Assembly: GCA_043783625.1 (NCBI GenBank)
Contig: JAYVZE010000007.1
Span: 1-10,611 of the forward strand
Reading direction: 5' to 3'
DNA: 10,611 bases
DNA from: JAFDVL01 sp043783625
Lineage (GTDB): Bacteria > Acidobacteriota > Blastocatellia > RBC074
Part shown: piece after piece, positions 1 to 5,446 of the stretch
How the letters are laid out: every line of letters starts with the position of its first letter
Numbering within the stretch: position 1 is the stretch's first letter
The notes under the pieces: generated by a model
What the model saw: the letters and a program-made list of their open reading frames with translations, nothing else
The model's database searches: none
What the model was told of the DNA's origin: nothing
Program-made: the position numbers and the translations under genes

Positions 1-28
1 CCTTACTGCGTGCGGGCTTCTGCATTAA

Positions 29-1366
29 CTATTTCCCAACTCGCAAAATTCGTTCCGATTGTTCTCTGACCTGTTTGCGTAATCGTTGCCAGTCAATCGT
101 CAACACACGTTTGTCGCGGACGACTAACATGCCACCGATGATCGTGTCGCGGGCTTCGGCAGTTGAGTAAACCAGATGTGCGTAAATATCGTAAATCGGC
201 AAATGTTCGAGCGTGCCGGAGCCAGTATCTACGATCACGATGTCGGCTAATTTCCCGACTTCGATGGAACCTAATTCATCTTCTTTGCTCAATGCTCTGG
301 CTCCGCCGATGGTTGCCATCGCAAAGACTTCACGGGCGGAAACGACATCGGCGCGTTCGTGATGGAGTTTGGCTAAGCGTGCTGCCGTCGCCATTTCCTC
401 AAATAAATTTGTGGTTGGACACGAAGCGGCTCCGTCAGTTCCAAGAGCCAGCCGCATATTTTTATCCATCATTCTTCGGATCGGCGCAGCACCTGAGGCG
501 AGATGCATGTTCGAGCGTGGGCAATGTGCGATGCCAGCATTTTTTTCAAGCATCAACGAGAGTTCACCCGATTGCGGATGCACCACGTGCGCGGCTAAAA
601 CCTTGGCGTCGAAAAGTCCTTCACGGGCGACGTAATGAATCGGAGTTGCGCCGTATTGCTTCAAAATTTGATCTACTTCACCTTTCGTTTCTGAGAGATG
701 AATCAAAACCGGAGAGTCCGTTTTCAAGGCTAAATCACGGGAAGCGCGAATGGTTTCAGGCGAACAGGTGTACGGCGCATGCGGAGCCACTGCCGGAGTG
801 ATGCGGTCATGACCTTTCCATTCGTCAATAAATTTTTCAGCATTGGTCAAGCCCTGTTTGACACCATCGGGAGCGTCTGGCGTCGGGAAGTCCATCACCG
901 TTTCGCCGAGAACGGCGCGAATTCCCAGCGTTTCCGCTTCGTGCGCGATGGCTCCTTCATAAAAGAACATGTCGGCAAAAGTGGTCGTGCCTCCCAGCAA
1001 CATTTCAATGATGGAAAGCCGTGCGCCGACTTTGACAAAATCTTCATCTACACAGGCTTTTTCAATCGGGAAGATCGCTTCGCTGAGCCAGCGTTCCAAT
1101 GGTAATCCATCACCAACGCCGCGCAGCAACGAATGCGGGACGTGCGTATGGGCATTGATTAAGCCGGGAATAATCACGGCATCGGTGGCGTCAATCGTTT
1201 GTCGTGCCGTCCAACCTTCCGGTAAATCTTTGACCTGACAGACCAGCGCGATGCGTTCGTCTTTGATGGCGACAGCGGCCTGAGTCAAAACTTCGAAATC
1301 GGCGTTCATAGTAACGACGGTTCCGTTCAAAAGGACGAGATCAAATTTGTTTTCAGTGCTTCTCAT
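29..1366 (-). CDS. Amidohydrolase, MtaD-like (SAH/MTA deaminase family)
   Basis: Metal-dependent hydrolase of the amidohydrolase superfamily, closest by motif pattern to 5-methylthioadenosine/S-adenosylhomocysteine deaminases and the related TrzN/AtzA chlorohydrolases. It would be cytosolic, since no signal peptide is seen. Counting from the ATG at 1366 (445 residues), NAHTH gives metal ligands H73 and H75. PHAPYT gives H196 (substrate-pocket His in MtaD). HLSET gives metal ligand H223 and catalytic E226. AAHVVH gives H260, and GTDGAAS gives metal ligand D311. The set of catalytic residues is complete and the length is normal. An upstream in-frame ATG at 1390 would add 8 residues. I prefer 1366 because GAAAGG (on the minus strand, 1374-1379) lies about 8 bases before it, while 1390 has no ribosome site and sits almost on the predicted transcription start. 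It is divergent from the VWFA gene. Nucleoside salvage is the likeliest role, but guanine or triazine-type deaminase activity cannot be excluded from sequence. Confidence 0.9.
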   Translation of the reverse strand: MRSTENKFDLVLLNGTVVTMNADFEVLTQAAVAIKDERIALVCQVKDLPEGWTARQTIDATDAVIIPGLINAHTHVPHSLLRGVGDGLPLERWLSEAIFPIEKACVDEDFVKVGARLSIIEMLLGGTTTFADMFFYEGAIAHEAETLGIRAVLGETVMDFPTPDAPDGVKQGLTNAEKFIDEWKGHDRITPAVAPHAPYTCSPETIRASRDLALKTDSPVLIHLSETKGEVDQILKQYGATPIHYVAREGLFDAKVLAAHVVHPQSGELSLMLEKNAGIAHCPRSNMHLASGAAPIRRMMDKNMRLALGTDGAASCPTTNLFEEMATAARLAKLHHERADVVSAREVFAMATIGGARALSKEDELGSIEVGKLADIVIVDTGSGTLEHLPIYDIYAHLVYSTAEARDTIIGGMLVVRDKRVLTIDWQRLRKQVREQSERILRVGK

Positions 1367-1399
1367 TTTTACAACCTTTCTATCATTCATTAATCACGC

Positions 1400-1405
1400 A
1401 TTATA
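1400..1405 (-). promoter_or_regulatory. -10 box for the amidohydrolase gene
   Basis: A perfect TATAAT reads on the minus strand at 1400-1405, about 34 bases upstream of the preferred start at 1366. The hexamer expected 17 bases further up (1423-1428, AAGCGA) is a poor -35 match, so this is a -10-only call. Confidence 0.35.
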
Positions 1406-1436
1406 GGCTAACGTAGCATTATTCGCTTAGGAGAAT

Positions 1437-1463
1437 TTGCAGACGGGGTAGAAGGTGTATAAT
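1437..1463 (+). promoter_or_regulatory. Probable promoter of the VWFA gene
   Basis: A perfect TATAAT lies at 1458-1463, about 50 bases before the ATG at 1514. A partial -35 (TTGCAG, 1437-1442) stands 15 bases upstream, which is short spacing. The -10 box is convincing and the -35 is weak. Confidence 0.4.
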
Positions 1464-1513
1464 AACGCTTGTAGTTTCAACCCCTTAATCAAGAACCTGG
1501 GAAGGTGATTTTC

Positions 1514-2683
1514 ATGCGCCCAAATCTGAAATCTTTTATTGCCATTACATTAACTGTTTTTATCATTGGATTGTCATTCTTGGCACAGGCGCAGAAGCGT
1601 CCGCAAATTTGGTATAATCCGCTGAATGCCAAAGTGATTCGACCCGATGTTCGTCAGCAAGCCAAGCCGCAAACGAAACCTCCGACACCCACGGAAACTC
1701 CGGCGCAACCGCCAGCGAAGCAAGACCCGACCAAGAAAAAAGAGCCGCAACGTCAAGGCGCTGAAGCTGACAATCAAGATGAAAAAGGTATTATAGAGAG
1801 AATTTCGACCGAAGAAGTTTTGTTGGATGTAGCTGTTTTTGATCAGACGGGCAGACCAATTGAGACGCTCAAAGAAGAAGATTTCTCCATCTTTGAAGAT
1901 AAGATCAAACAAAAAATTGAAAGCGCTAACCGGATTGATGTCCCCCTCAGTCTGGGCATTGTCATTGACACTTCCGGCAGTATGCGCACGAAATTACAGG
2001 CCGTTTCTGATGCTGCACTTGGCTTAATCAAACAAATGAAATCTGATGACGAAGCGTTTCTTTCGCAATTCAAAGCCGAAGCTGAACTCGTCCGCGATTT
2101 CACCCGCGACAAACGCGAACTTGAAGACGGCTTAAATGATTTGTATACGGGCGGCGGAACGGCGTTGCTGGATGCAATTATTGCGACCGCCGATTATGCC
2201 CAGGAAAAAGGAAAGCAGCGTAAAAAAGCCCTCATCGTTATCACCGACGGAGTTGAGAAAAACAGTGCCGTTAAAGAAAAAGAAGTTTCCAAAGTAATTC
2301 AGGAAGACGACGTGCAGGTTTATCTGGTTGGGATTTTAGATGAGACGGACGAACCGTCAGGAATCTTTGGCAGATCAGGTGCGAAAAAAGCCAAAGACCT
2401 GCTCATCAAGCTGGCTGAAGATTCCGGCGGACGCGCTTTTTTCCCGAAAGATGCGCGAGAAATCCCGGCTGTGATGGCACAGATTGCGAAAGATTTGCGC
2501 TCGCAATACGTGCTGAGCTATGCCCCCACGAACGATAAAAAAGACGGAACCTATCGCAAAATCCTGGTGGATGTCACACCGAAAGAAAATCGTAAGTATA
2601 TCGTGAGAACGCGGCAGGGATACACTGCCAAAGCGAATCCGGCGCAGGCAGCGGGCGAGACGAAAATCAAGAGTGCGAAGTAA
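1514..2683 (+). CDS. Secreted VWFA-domain protein, acidobacterial type
   Basis: Exported protein of 389 residues with a von Willebrand factor A domain. The start at 1514 is preferred over the GTG at 1505 because GGAAGGTG (1500-1507) is a strong ribosome site that overlaps the GTG and lies 6 bases before the ATG. Residues 1-26 form a Sec signal peptide with an AQA cleavage site. Residues about 45-90 are a Pro/Lys/Gln-rich linker, likely disordered. Residues 100-140 (VAVFDQTGRPI, then EEDFSIFED) form the beta-rich module that precedes the VWA fold in this family. The VWA domain follows, with a complete MIDAS site: DTSGS at D152/S154/S156, T216 in GGGTAL, and D245 in ITDG. The C-terminal part (DLRSQYVLSYAP) is also typical of the acidobacterial VWFA-related family. 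It probably acts in metal-dependent protein binding at the cell surface or periplasm; the partner is unknown. It converges on the coiled-coil gene. Confidence 0.9.
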   Translation: MRPNLKSFIAITLTVFIIGLSFLAQAQKRPQIWYNPLNAKVIRPDVRQQAKPQTKPPTPTETPAQPPAKQDPTKKKEPQRQGAEADNQDEKGIIERISTEEVLLDVAVFDQTGRPIETLKEEDFSIFEDKIKQKIESANRIDVPLSLGIVIDTSGSMRTKLQAVSDAALGLIKQMKSDDEAFLSQFKAEAELVRDFTRDKRELEDGLNDLYTGGGTALLDAIIATADYAQEKGKQRKKALIVITDGVEKNSAVKEKEVSKVIQEDDVQVYLVGILDETDEPSGIFGRSGAKKAKDLLIKLAEDSGGRAFFPKDAREIPAVMAQIAKDLRSQYVLSYAPTNDKKDGTYRKILVDVTPKENRKYIVRTRQGYTAKANPAQAAGETKIKSAK

Positions 2684-2694
2684 TGTTTAGAGTA

Positions 2695-2734
2695 CAAACT
2701 TTAGTTTGCCCAACGCCTGCGAAGCGCGGCGTTG
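2695..2734. repeat. Two adjacent hairpins between convergent genes
   Basis: The first hairpin has arms CAAACT (2695-2700) and AGTTTG (2703-2708) around TT. The second has arms CAACGCC (2711-2717) and GGCGTTG (2728-2734), with an inner GCG/CGC pair that closes an AAG loop beyond a single bulged T. They fill most of the 77-base gap between two convergent stop codons and may end transcription from both sides. Neither is followed by a clear T tract, so a classical intrinsic terminator is not certain. The tidy palindromes could also be a dispersed repeat unit. Confidence 0.5.
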
Positions 2735-2760
2735 GTACACTGAAGCGTGAACTCTGAACT

Positions 2761-3318
2761 TTATTTTTCCTGTTTATTAACCTGATTTTCGAGTTCATTC
2801 AGGAGCTTATCCAGACGAGTATTGAAATCATCCAGGCGGCTTTGTTCAGCTTGGATTTGCGTGTTCAAGCGGAATTCCTGGTTGCGTAAATCCTGCACAT
2901 TTTGAAACCCGGAATTCACTTTATATTTTAATTGCTCAATCGCGTACTCCATTCCGGCACGTTGCACCGGATCAATCGTGCGTTGCAATCTTTCTTCAAG
3001 ACTTTTTCTGACCAGCCGTTGTTCCTCAGATTCATCCTGCGATTTTTTGATTCCAGCTTTGGTTTCTTCGACGCGAGTCACAAGCCGATCAAGGATGTCT
3101 CTTTGCATTTTGATTCGCGCCATTGTGACATCGGCCTGAAAGGTGTTCAGATTGGCGCGTGGGATGCTGGCGCGAATTTGCTGCACTTCTTTCAGGATGG
3201 CTGGTAACGGGTCTCCGATTGGAGGCGGAGCGGGTTTTATGGGAAGTTGCGAAGTTCCAAAAGCGAAGACTCCAAAAAGACAAAGGGAACAGGAAATTAA
3301 AGTTTTCTGGCTGAGCAT
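2761..3318 (-). CDS. Secreted coiled-coil protein, function unknown
   Basis: Predicted exported protein of 185 residues; I do not recognise a named family. Residues 1 to about 22 form a Sec-type signal peptide (Lys near the N-terminus, then a hydrophobic stretch with two Cys). A short proline-rich spacer (PIKPAPPPIGDPLP) follows. From about residue 40 to the end the protein is charged and helical, rich in Glu, Lys, Gln, Arg and Leu with heptad-like spacing, which indicates a long coiled coil, perhaps broken near the DPVQRAGM segment. The start is well supported: GGAGGA lies 4 bases before the ATG at 3318. The gene converges on the VWFA gene, and its upstream side is the palindrome cluster. 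A periplasmic structural or scaffolding role is possible, but nothing in the sequence fixes it. Confidence 0.75.
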   Translation of the reverse strand: MLSQKTLISCSLCLFGVFAFGTSQLPIKPAPPPIGDPLPAILKEVQQIRASIPRANLNTFQADVTMARIKMQRDILDRLVTRVEETKAGIKKSQDESEEQRLVRKSLEERLQRTIDPVQRAGMEYAIEQLKYKVNSGFQNVQDLRNQEFRLNTQIQAEQSRLDDFNTRLDKLLNELENQVNKQEK

Positions 3319-3365
3319 AAAATCCTCCGGGGTTTAGAATAATCTGAAGTTTATTTTTCTATTAG

Positions 3366-3512
3366 CCCAGCCGTTTACGGCTGGGTAACAAGCGAAATCG
3401 TTTCCCTCAGTCCGGTTCACCGGACTTGCAAAAGGCTTTAGCTGAAACTCTAGGAAGCCCGATAAATCGGGCTGTCTGGTTTTTTAAGAATTCCCAGCCG
3501 TTCACGGCTGGG
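3366..3512. repeat. Cluster of four perfect hairpins (REP/BIME-like)
   Basis: Four perfect inverted repeats stand in 147 bases of non-coding DNA. A (3366-3385) has 8-bp arms CCCAGCCG/CGGCTGGG and loop TTTA. B (3409-3426) has 7-bp arms AGTCCGG/CCGGACT and loop TTCA. C (3456-3473) has 8-bp arms AGCCCGAT/ATCGGGCT and loop AA. D (3493-3512) has the same arms as A, with loop TTCA. A degenerate GGCTTTAGCT lies between B and C. Identical arms in A and D and the shared TTYA loop in A, B and D point to copies of a repeat family rather than chance. The cluster separates the TIM-barrel gene from the coiled-coil gene, both on the minus strand. It could stabilise the upstream mRNA 3' end or attenuate read-through. 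No T tract follows any stem on the minus strand. Confidence 0.75.
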
Positions 3513-3554
3513 CTAACGGAAAATCTCTCTCGAACTTCCTACTCATTATTGCAT

Positions 3555-4424
3555 TTATATTGTCGCTAAAACTTTTTCTAAAAATTCTCGATTGGCTTTG
3601 GCGTTCGCCGTGACTTCGGCTGGAACGTCACTAAGTTTACAGCACTCCACCATAATCGGGCCTTTAAATCCTGCGCCTTTGAGCTTCGCAAAAACGGCTT
3701 TGAAATCCACTTTACCCGTTCCAAATTGCAACATCACTTCGCCTTTCGGCACAGCACAATCTTTCGCGCAAAAACCTGTCACGTGCTTGATGATCGGCAG
3801 CAATTCTTCGACCGGGTCTTTCCCGGTGTAGTAAATAATATTGCCGGCGTCGTACCAGATTTTAAAGTTCGGATGATTGACTCGTTTGATCGCCGCGACA
3901 ATTTCATCGGAGGCGCCACTGGCTCCACCGTGTGGTTTCATGGCGAGTTTCAATTTGCGCTCTTTAGCGTACGCCGCACCGTCAGACATTAACTTATAAA
4001 AATTATCAAATTCTGAAGGCTTGTCTACGCCGAACGTCAGCAGATGGTCGAGCTTCAGAAAATGCGCATTATCAATCTGTTTGCGCAGATCGGCTTTGCC
4101 TTCTTCAAACGGTAAATCCGCCCGGACACGAAGCGCACCCAGATTGGCTTTGAGTCCGTGCTGCGCCAGTTTTTTCATCAGCGAGTCCAGATATTCCGGC
4201 GTCGCTTCGGAGCCGATAAACGGCTCGCCTTTTACCCGCGAGAGCAATCCGGTGACGTTGTATCCGGCAGCCTTCACGCCCGCCAGCGTTTCGTCGAAAC
4301 TCCATTTCGTCCATGGACGGTTGAAGCATCCGATAGTCCATTTCGGAGCGGCAGTGATTGATTGCGTTAGCGTCATGCCAAGAGTTGCCAGAGTTGTGGT
4401 GTGAATAAATTGTCGTCGTTTCAT
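3555..4424 (-). CDS. Exported sugar isomerase/epimerase-like TIM barrel
   Basis: A 289-residue protein of the xylose-isomerase-like TIM-barrel superfamily (AP endonuclease 2 / sugar phosphate isomerase-epimerase type). The N-terminus MKRRQFIHTTTLATLG has twin arginines followed by a hydrophobic, Ala/Thr-rich stretch ending near AAP (about residue 27), which suggests Tat or Sec export. The barrel starts at KWTIGCFNRPW and ends with FLEKVLA. Features typical of the fold are KPHGG (H165), WYDAGN (D192) and IMVECC (E260). The Glu normally found on the strand before the first of these appears to be replaced by K163, and the HxH-like motif that normally follows is GFCAKD here, so the metal site is altered. 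The start lies only 3 bases after the antitoxin stop, with no clear ribosome site of its own, which suggests translational coupling. The substrate is unknown; a carbohydrate is likely by family. Confidence 0.82.
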   Translation of the reverse strand: MKRRQFIHTTTLATLGMTLTQSITAAPKWTIGCFNRPWTKWSFDETLAGVKAAGYNVTGLLSRVKGEPFIGSEATPEYLDSLMKKLAQHGLKANLGALRVRADLPFEEGKADLRKQIDNAHFLKLDHLLTFGVDKPSEFDNFYKLMSDGAAYAKERKLKLAMKPHGGASGASDEIVAAIKRVNHPNFKIWYDAGNIIYYTGKDPVEELLPIIKHVTGFCAKDCAVPKGEVMLQFGTGKVDFKAVFAKLKGAGFKGPIMVECCKLSDVPAEVTANAKANREFLEKVLATI

Positions 4425-4427
4425 AAT

Positions 4428-4709
4428 TTAAGCTAATTCTATTTTAAGTTTTTTCCCCAGTGCAATGGCTGCGCGTTCCAGTGTATGGATAGTGACTTTG
4501 GAATTGCCTGGGTCAAGCAGTTTCTCTAAGGTGAGTAAGCTGGTTTTCATCCGTGCCGCGAGGTCGGATTTTGATACTTTGCGAAGTTTCATTTCTTGTT
4601 CTATTTGAAAGGCAATAACACGCTTAATAGCTACCGCTTCAGCATGTTCCAGCAGGCGTTCTTCTTGCAAAAAATCGTCGAAGTTACTGCCAAGATGTTT
4701 TGAATTCAT
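4428..4709 (-). CDS. XRE-family antitoxin, HigA-like
   Basis: A 93-residue helix-turn-helix protein of the type that pairs with Gp49/RelE-like toxins. The N-terminal third (GSNFDDFLQEE, then IKRVIAFQIEQEM) is the helical arm usual in these antitoxins. The HTH covers about residues 42-70 (KVSKSDLAARMKTS, LEKLLDP). The C-terminal VTIHTLERAAIALGKKLKIEL is the conserved end of the group. The start at 4709 has AAAGGA about 8 bases upstream, inside the end of the toxin gene. Two bases separate the toxin stop from this ATG, the normal toxin-first order. It is expected to bind the operon promoter and the toxin. It looks intact although its toxin frame is broken. The downstream TIM-barrel gene begins 3 bases after its stop. 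Confidence 0.88.
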   Translation of the reverse strand: MNSKHLGSNFDDFLQEERLLEHAEAVAIKRVIAFQIEQEMKLRKVSKSDLAARMKTSLLTLEKLLDPGNSKVTIHTLERAAIALGKKLKIELA

Positions 4710-4711
4710 GC

Positions 4712-5066
4712 TTAATTTCCTTTGAGTTTTGCCAGTCGTAGCTTAACAGTTTTGAGTTCTTGTTGGGGCATCTTTTGAGATTTTTTGATGAAACCATGCA
4801 AGAGAACCATTTTTGTTTTCTGCACCGTGAAGCAGGTGCGGGCAATTCCATCAGGCAACCGTGAGCGGACTTCCCATAGAGATGTGTCTAGTTTTCTTAT
4901 CAACGGCATCCCCAGCGGCCAGCCAAACTGAGCTGTTTTGATGTCTTCGCCGATGATCTTGCGGTTTTCGCGTGACAGGCTTTTTCAACCAATCACGAAC
5001 AGGTTCGCTGCCTGCTTCCGTTAAATAGAATACTACATTTAGAACAGGGCTTGCAGATTCTTCCAT
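4712..5066 (-). pseudogene. RelE/HigB-like toxin (Gp49 family), frameshifted
   Basis: The gene reads in two overlapping frames. The N-terminal part from the ATG at 5066 encodes NVVFYLTEAGSEPVRDWLK and then loses the family pattern. The C-terminal part encodes ENRKIIGEDIKT, FGWPLGMPLIRKL, LWEVRSRLPDGIAR and MVLLHGFIKKSQK, all hallmarks of Gp49-like RelE-superfamily toxins. The break falls at an A5 run on the minus strand (T5 at 4981-4985). Removing one A gives DWLKSLSRENRK and a continuous 117-residue protein of normal family length. As sequenced, the first frame continues to a stop at 4851 (71 residues, non-homologous tail). The C-terminal part alone could start at the ATG at 4909 (65 residues). 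Active toxins of this fold cut mRNA at the ribosome. The change is either an inactivating mutation or a one-base sequencing or assembly error in a homopolymer. Confidence 0.85.
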
Positions 5067-5084
5067 TTTCTTTTTTATCGTAAG

Positions 5085-5270
5085 TTAATCGAAAACAGCT
5101 TTCACTTCACCCTCATCAGTCGCAAACGCCAGCAGGTAGCCTTCCTGTTGTTGCAATTTGACGCGGTTCAGAAATTCTTTAGCCGTTAAGTGAGGCCGCA
5201 ATTGCGTCATCACTGGAAAGCAGCTTTTGATTTCTTGATCGGTTTCAGCGAGCTTGATGTAAGCATTTGC
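5085..5270 (-). pseudogene. GNAT N-acetyltransferase remnant (N-terminal part)
   Basis: The minus strand encodes a 58-residue segment, YIKLAETDQEI then CFPVMTQLRPHLTAKEFLNRV and QQQEGYLLAFATDEGEVKAVFD, ending at TAA (5085-5087). It resembles the first half of GNAT acetyltransferases that carry a FPVM-QLRPHL segment. Such proteins are usually about 150 residues, and the acetyl-CoA-binding motif A (R/QxxGxG/A) belongs in the missing second half. No in-frame ATG stands at the expected start. An ATG at 5264-5266 is one frame off, so a small indel may have removed the start. An internal in-frame ATG (5208-5210) could give only 41 residues. The remnant ends 18 bases before the toxin start. It is probably a decayed gene cut during rearrangement or insertion of the toxin-antitoxin module. 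Family assignment rests on pattern recall. Confidence 0.6.
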
Positions 5271-5446
5271 CTGTATTCCTTTTTGCCATTCGTCCGTCGA
5301 ACAAATTCACGACGGCTCTTGCTGTGATGCCCAAAGTGTTTACAATACGTCCAAGTCAAAAGTGGCTAAACCAATTATAACTGCACTCCCTCATAAAATG
5401 GAGTCTCTGCCACGCTGCATGTGATTTTACTGAGGATTTTTTCAAC
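5271..5446. other. Non-coding stretch upstream of the lyase gene
   Basis: I see no convincing gene here. It holds a 6-bp inverted repeat (CCGTCG 5294-5299, CGACGG 5310-5315) and AT-rich -10-like hexamers on the plus strand (TATAAC 5376-5381, TAAAAT 5394-5399) without recognisable -35 partners. One of these probably serves the lyase gene at 5447, whose ribosome site is GAGGA at 5432-5436, spaced rather far (10 bases) from the ATG. Confidence 0.4.

Noticed and set aside
163..801. Open frame of 212 codons on the plus strand across the amidohydrolase gene
   Set aside because: It lies wholly opposite a gene with complete catalytic motifs, its product is Arg/Ser-rich with no recognisable domain, and it has no ribosome site. 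It is a shadow of the minus-strand gene.
3456..3485. Intrinsic terminator formed by hairpin C plus the T6 at 3480-3485
   Set aside because: The T tract begins 6 bases after the stem and lies on the plus strand, where no gene reads into it.
3366..3512. CRISPR-like repeat array
   Set aside because: Only two of the palindromes share arms, the intervening lengths are irregular, and no cas gene is near. REP-like hairpins fit better.
4978..4990. Programmed frameshift to make the full toxin
   Set aside because: The A5 run resembles a -1 slippery site, but the needed shift is +1 (skipping one base). No stimulatory structure or slow codon is evident, so a mutation or sequencing indel is simpler.
5294..5315. 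CCGTCG/CGACGG inverted repeat as operator or attachment site
   Set aside because: A 6-bp stem with a 10-base loop is expected by chance at this length, and nothing nearby supports a function.
5213..5365. Short basic open frame on the minus strand overlapping the GNAT remnant (SRREFVRRTNGKK segment)
   Set aside because: It has no good start or ribosome site, ends inside the remnant and matches no family I recognise. It may be part of the decayed region.
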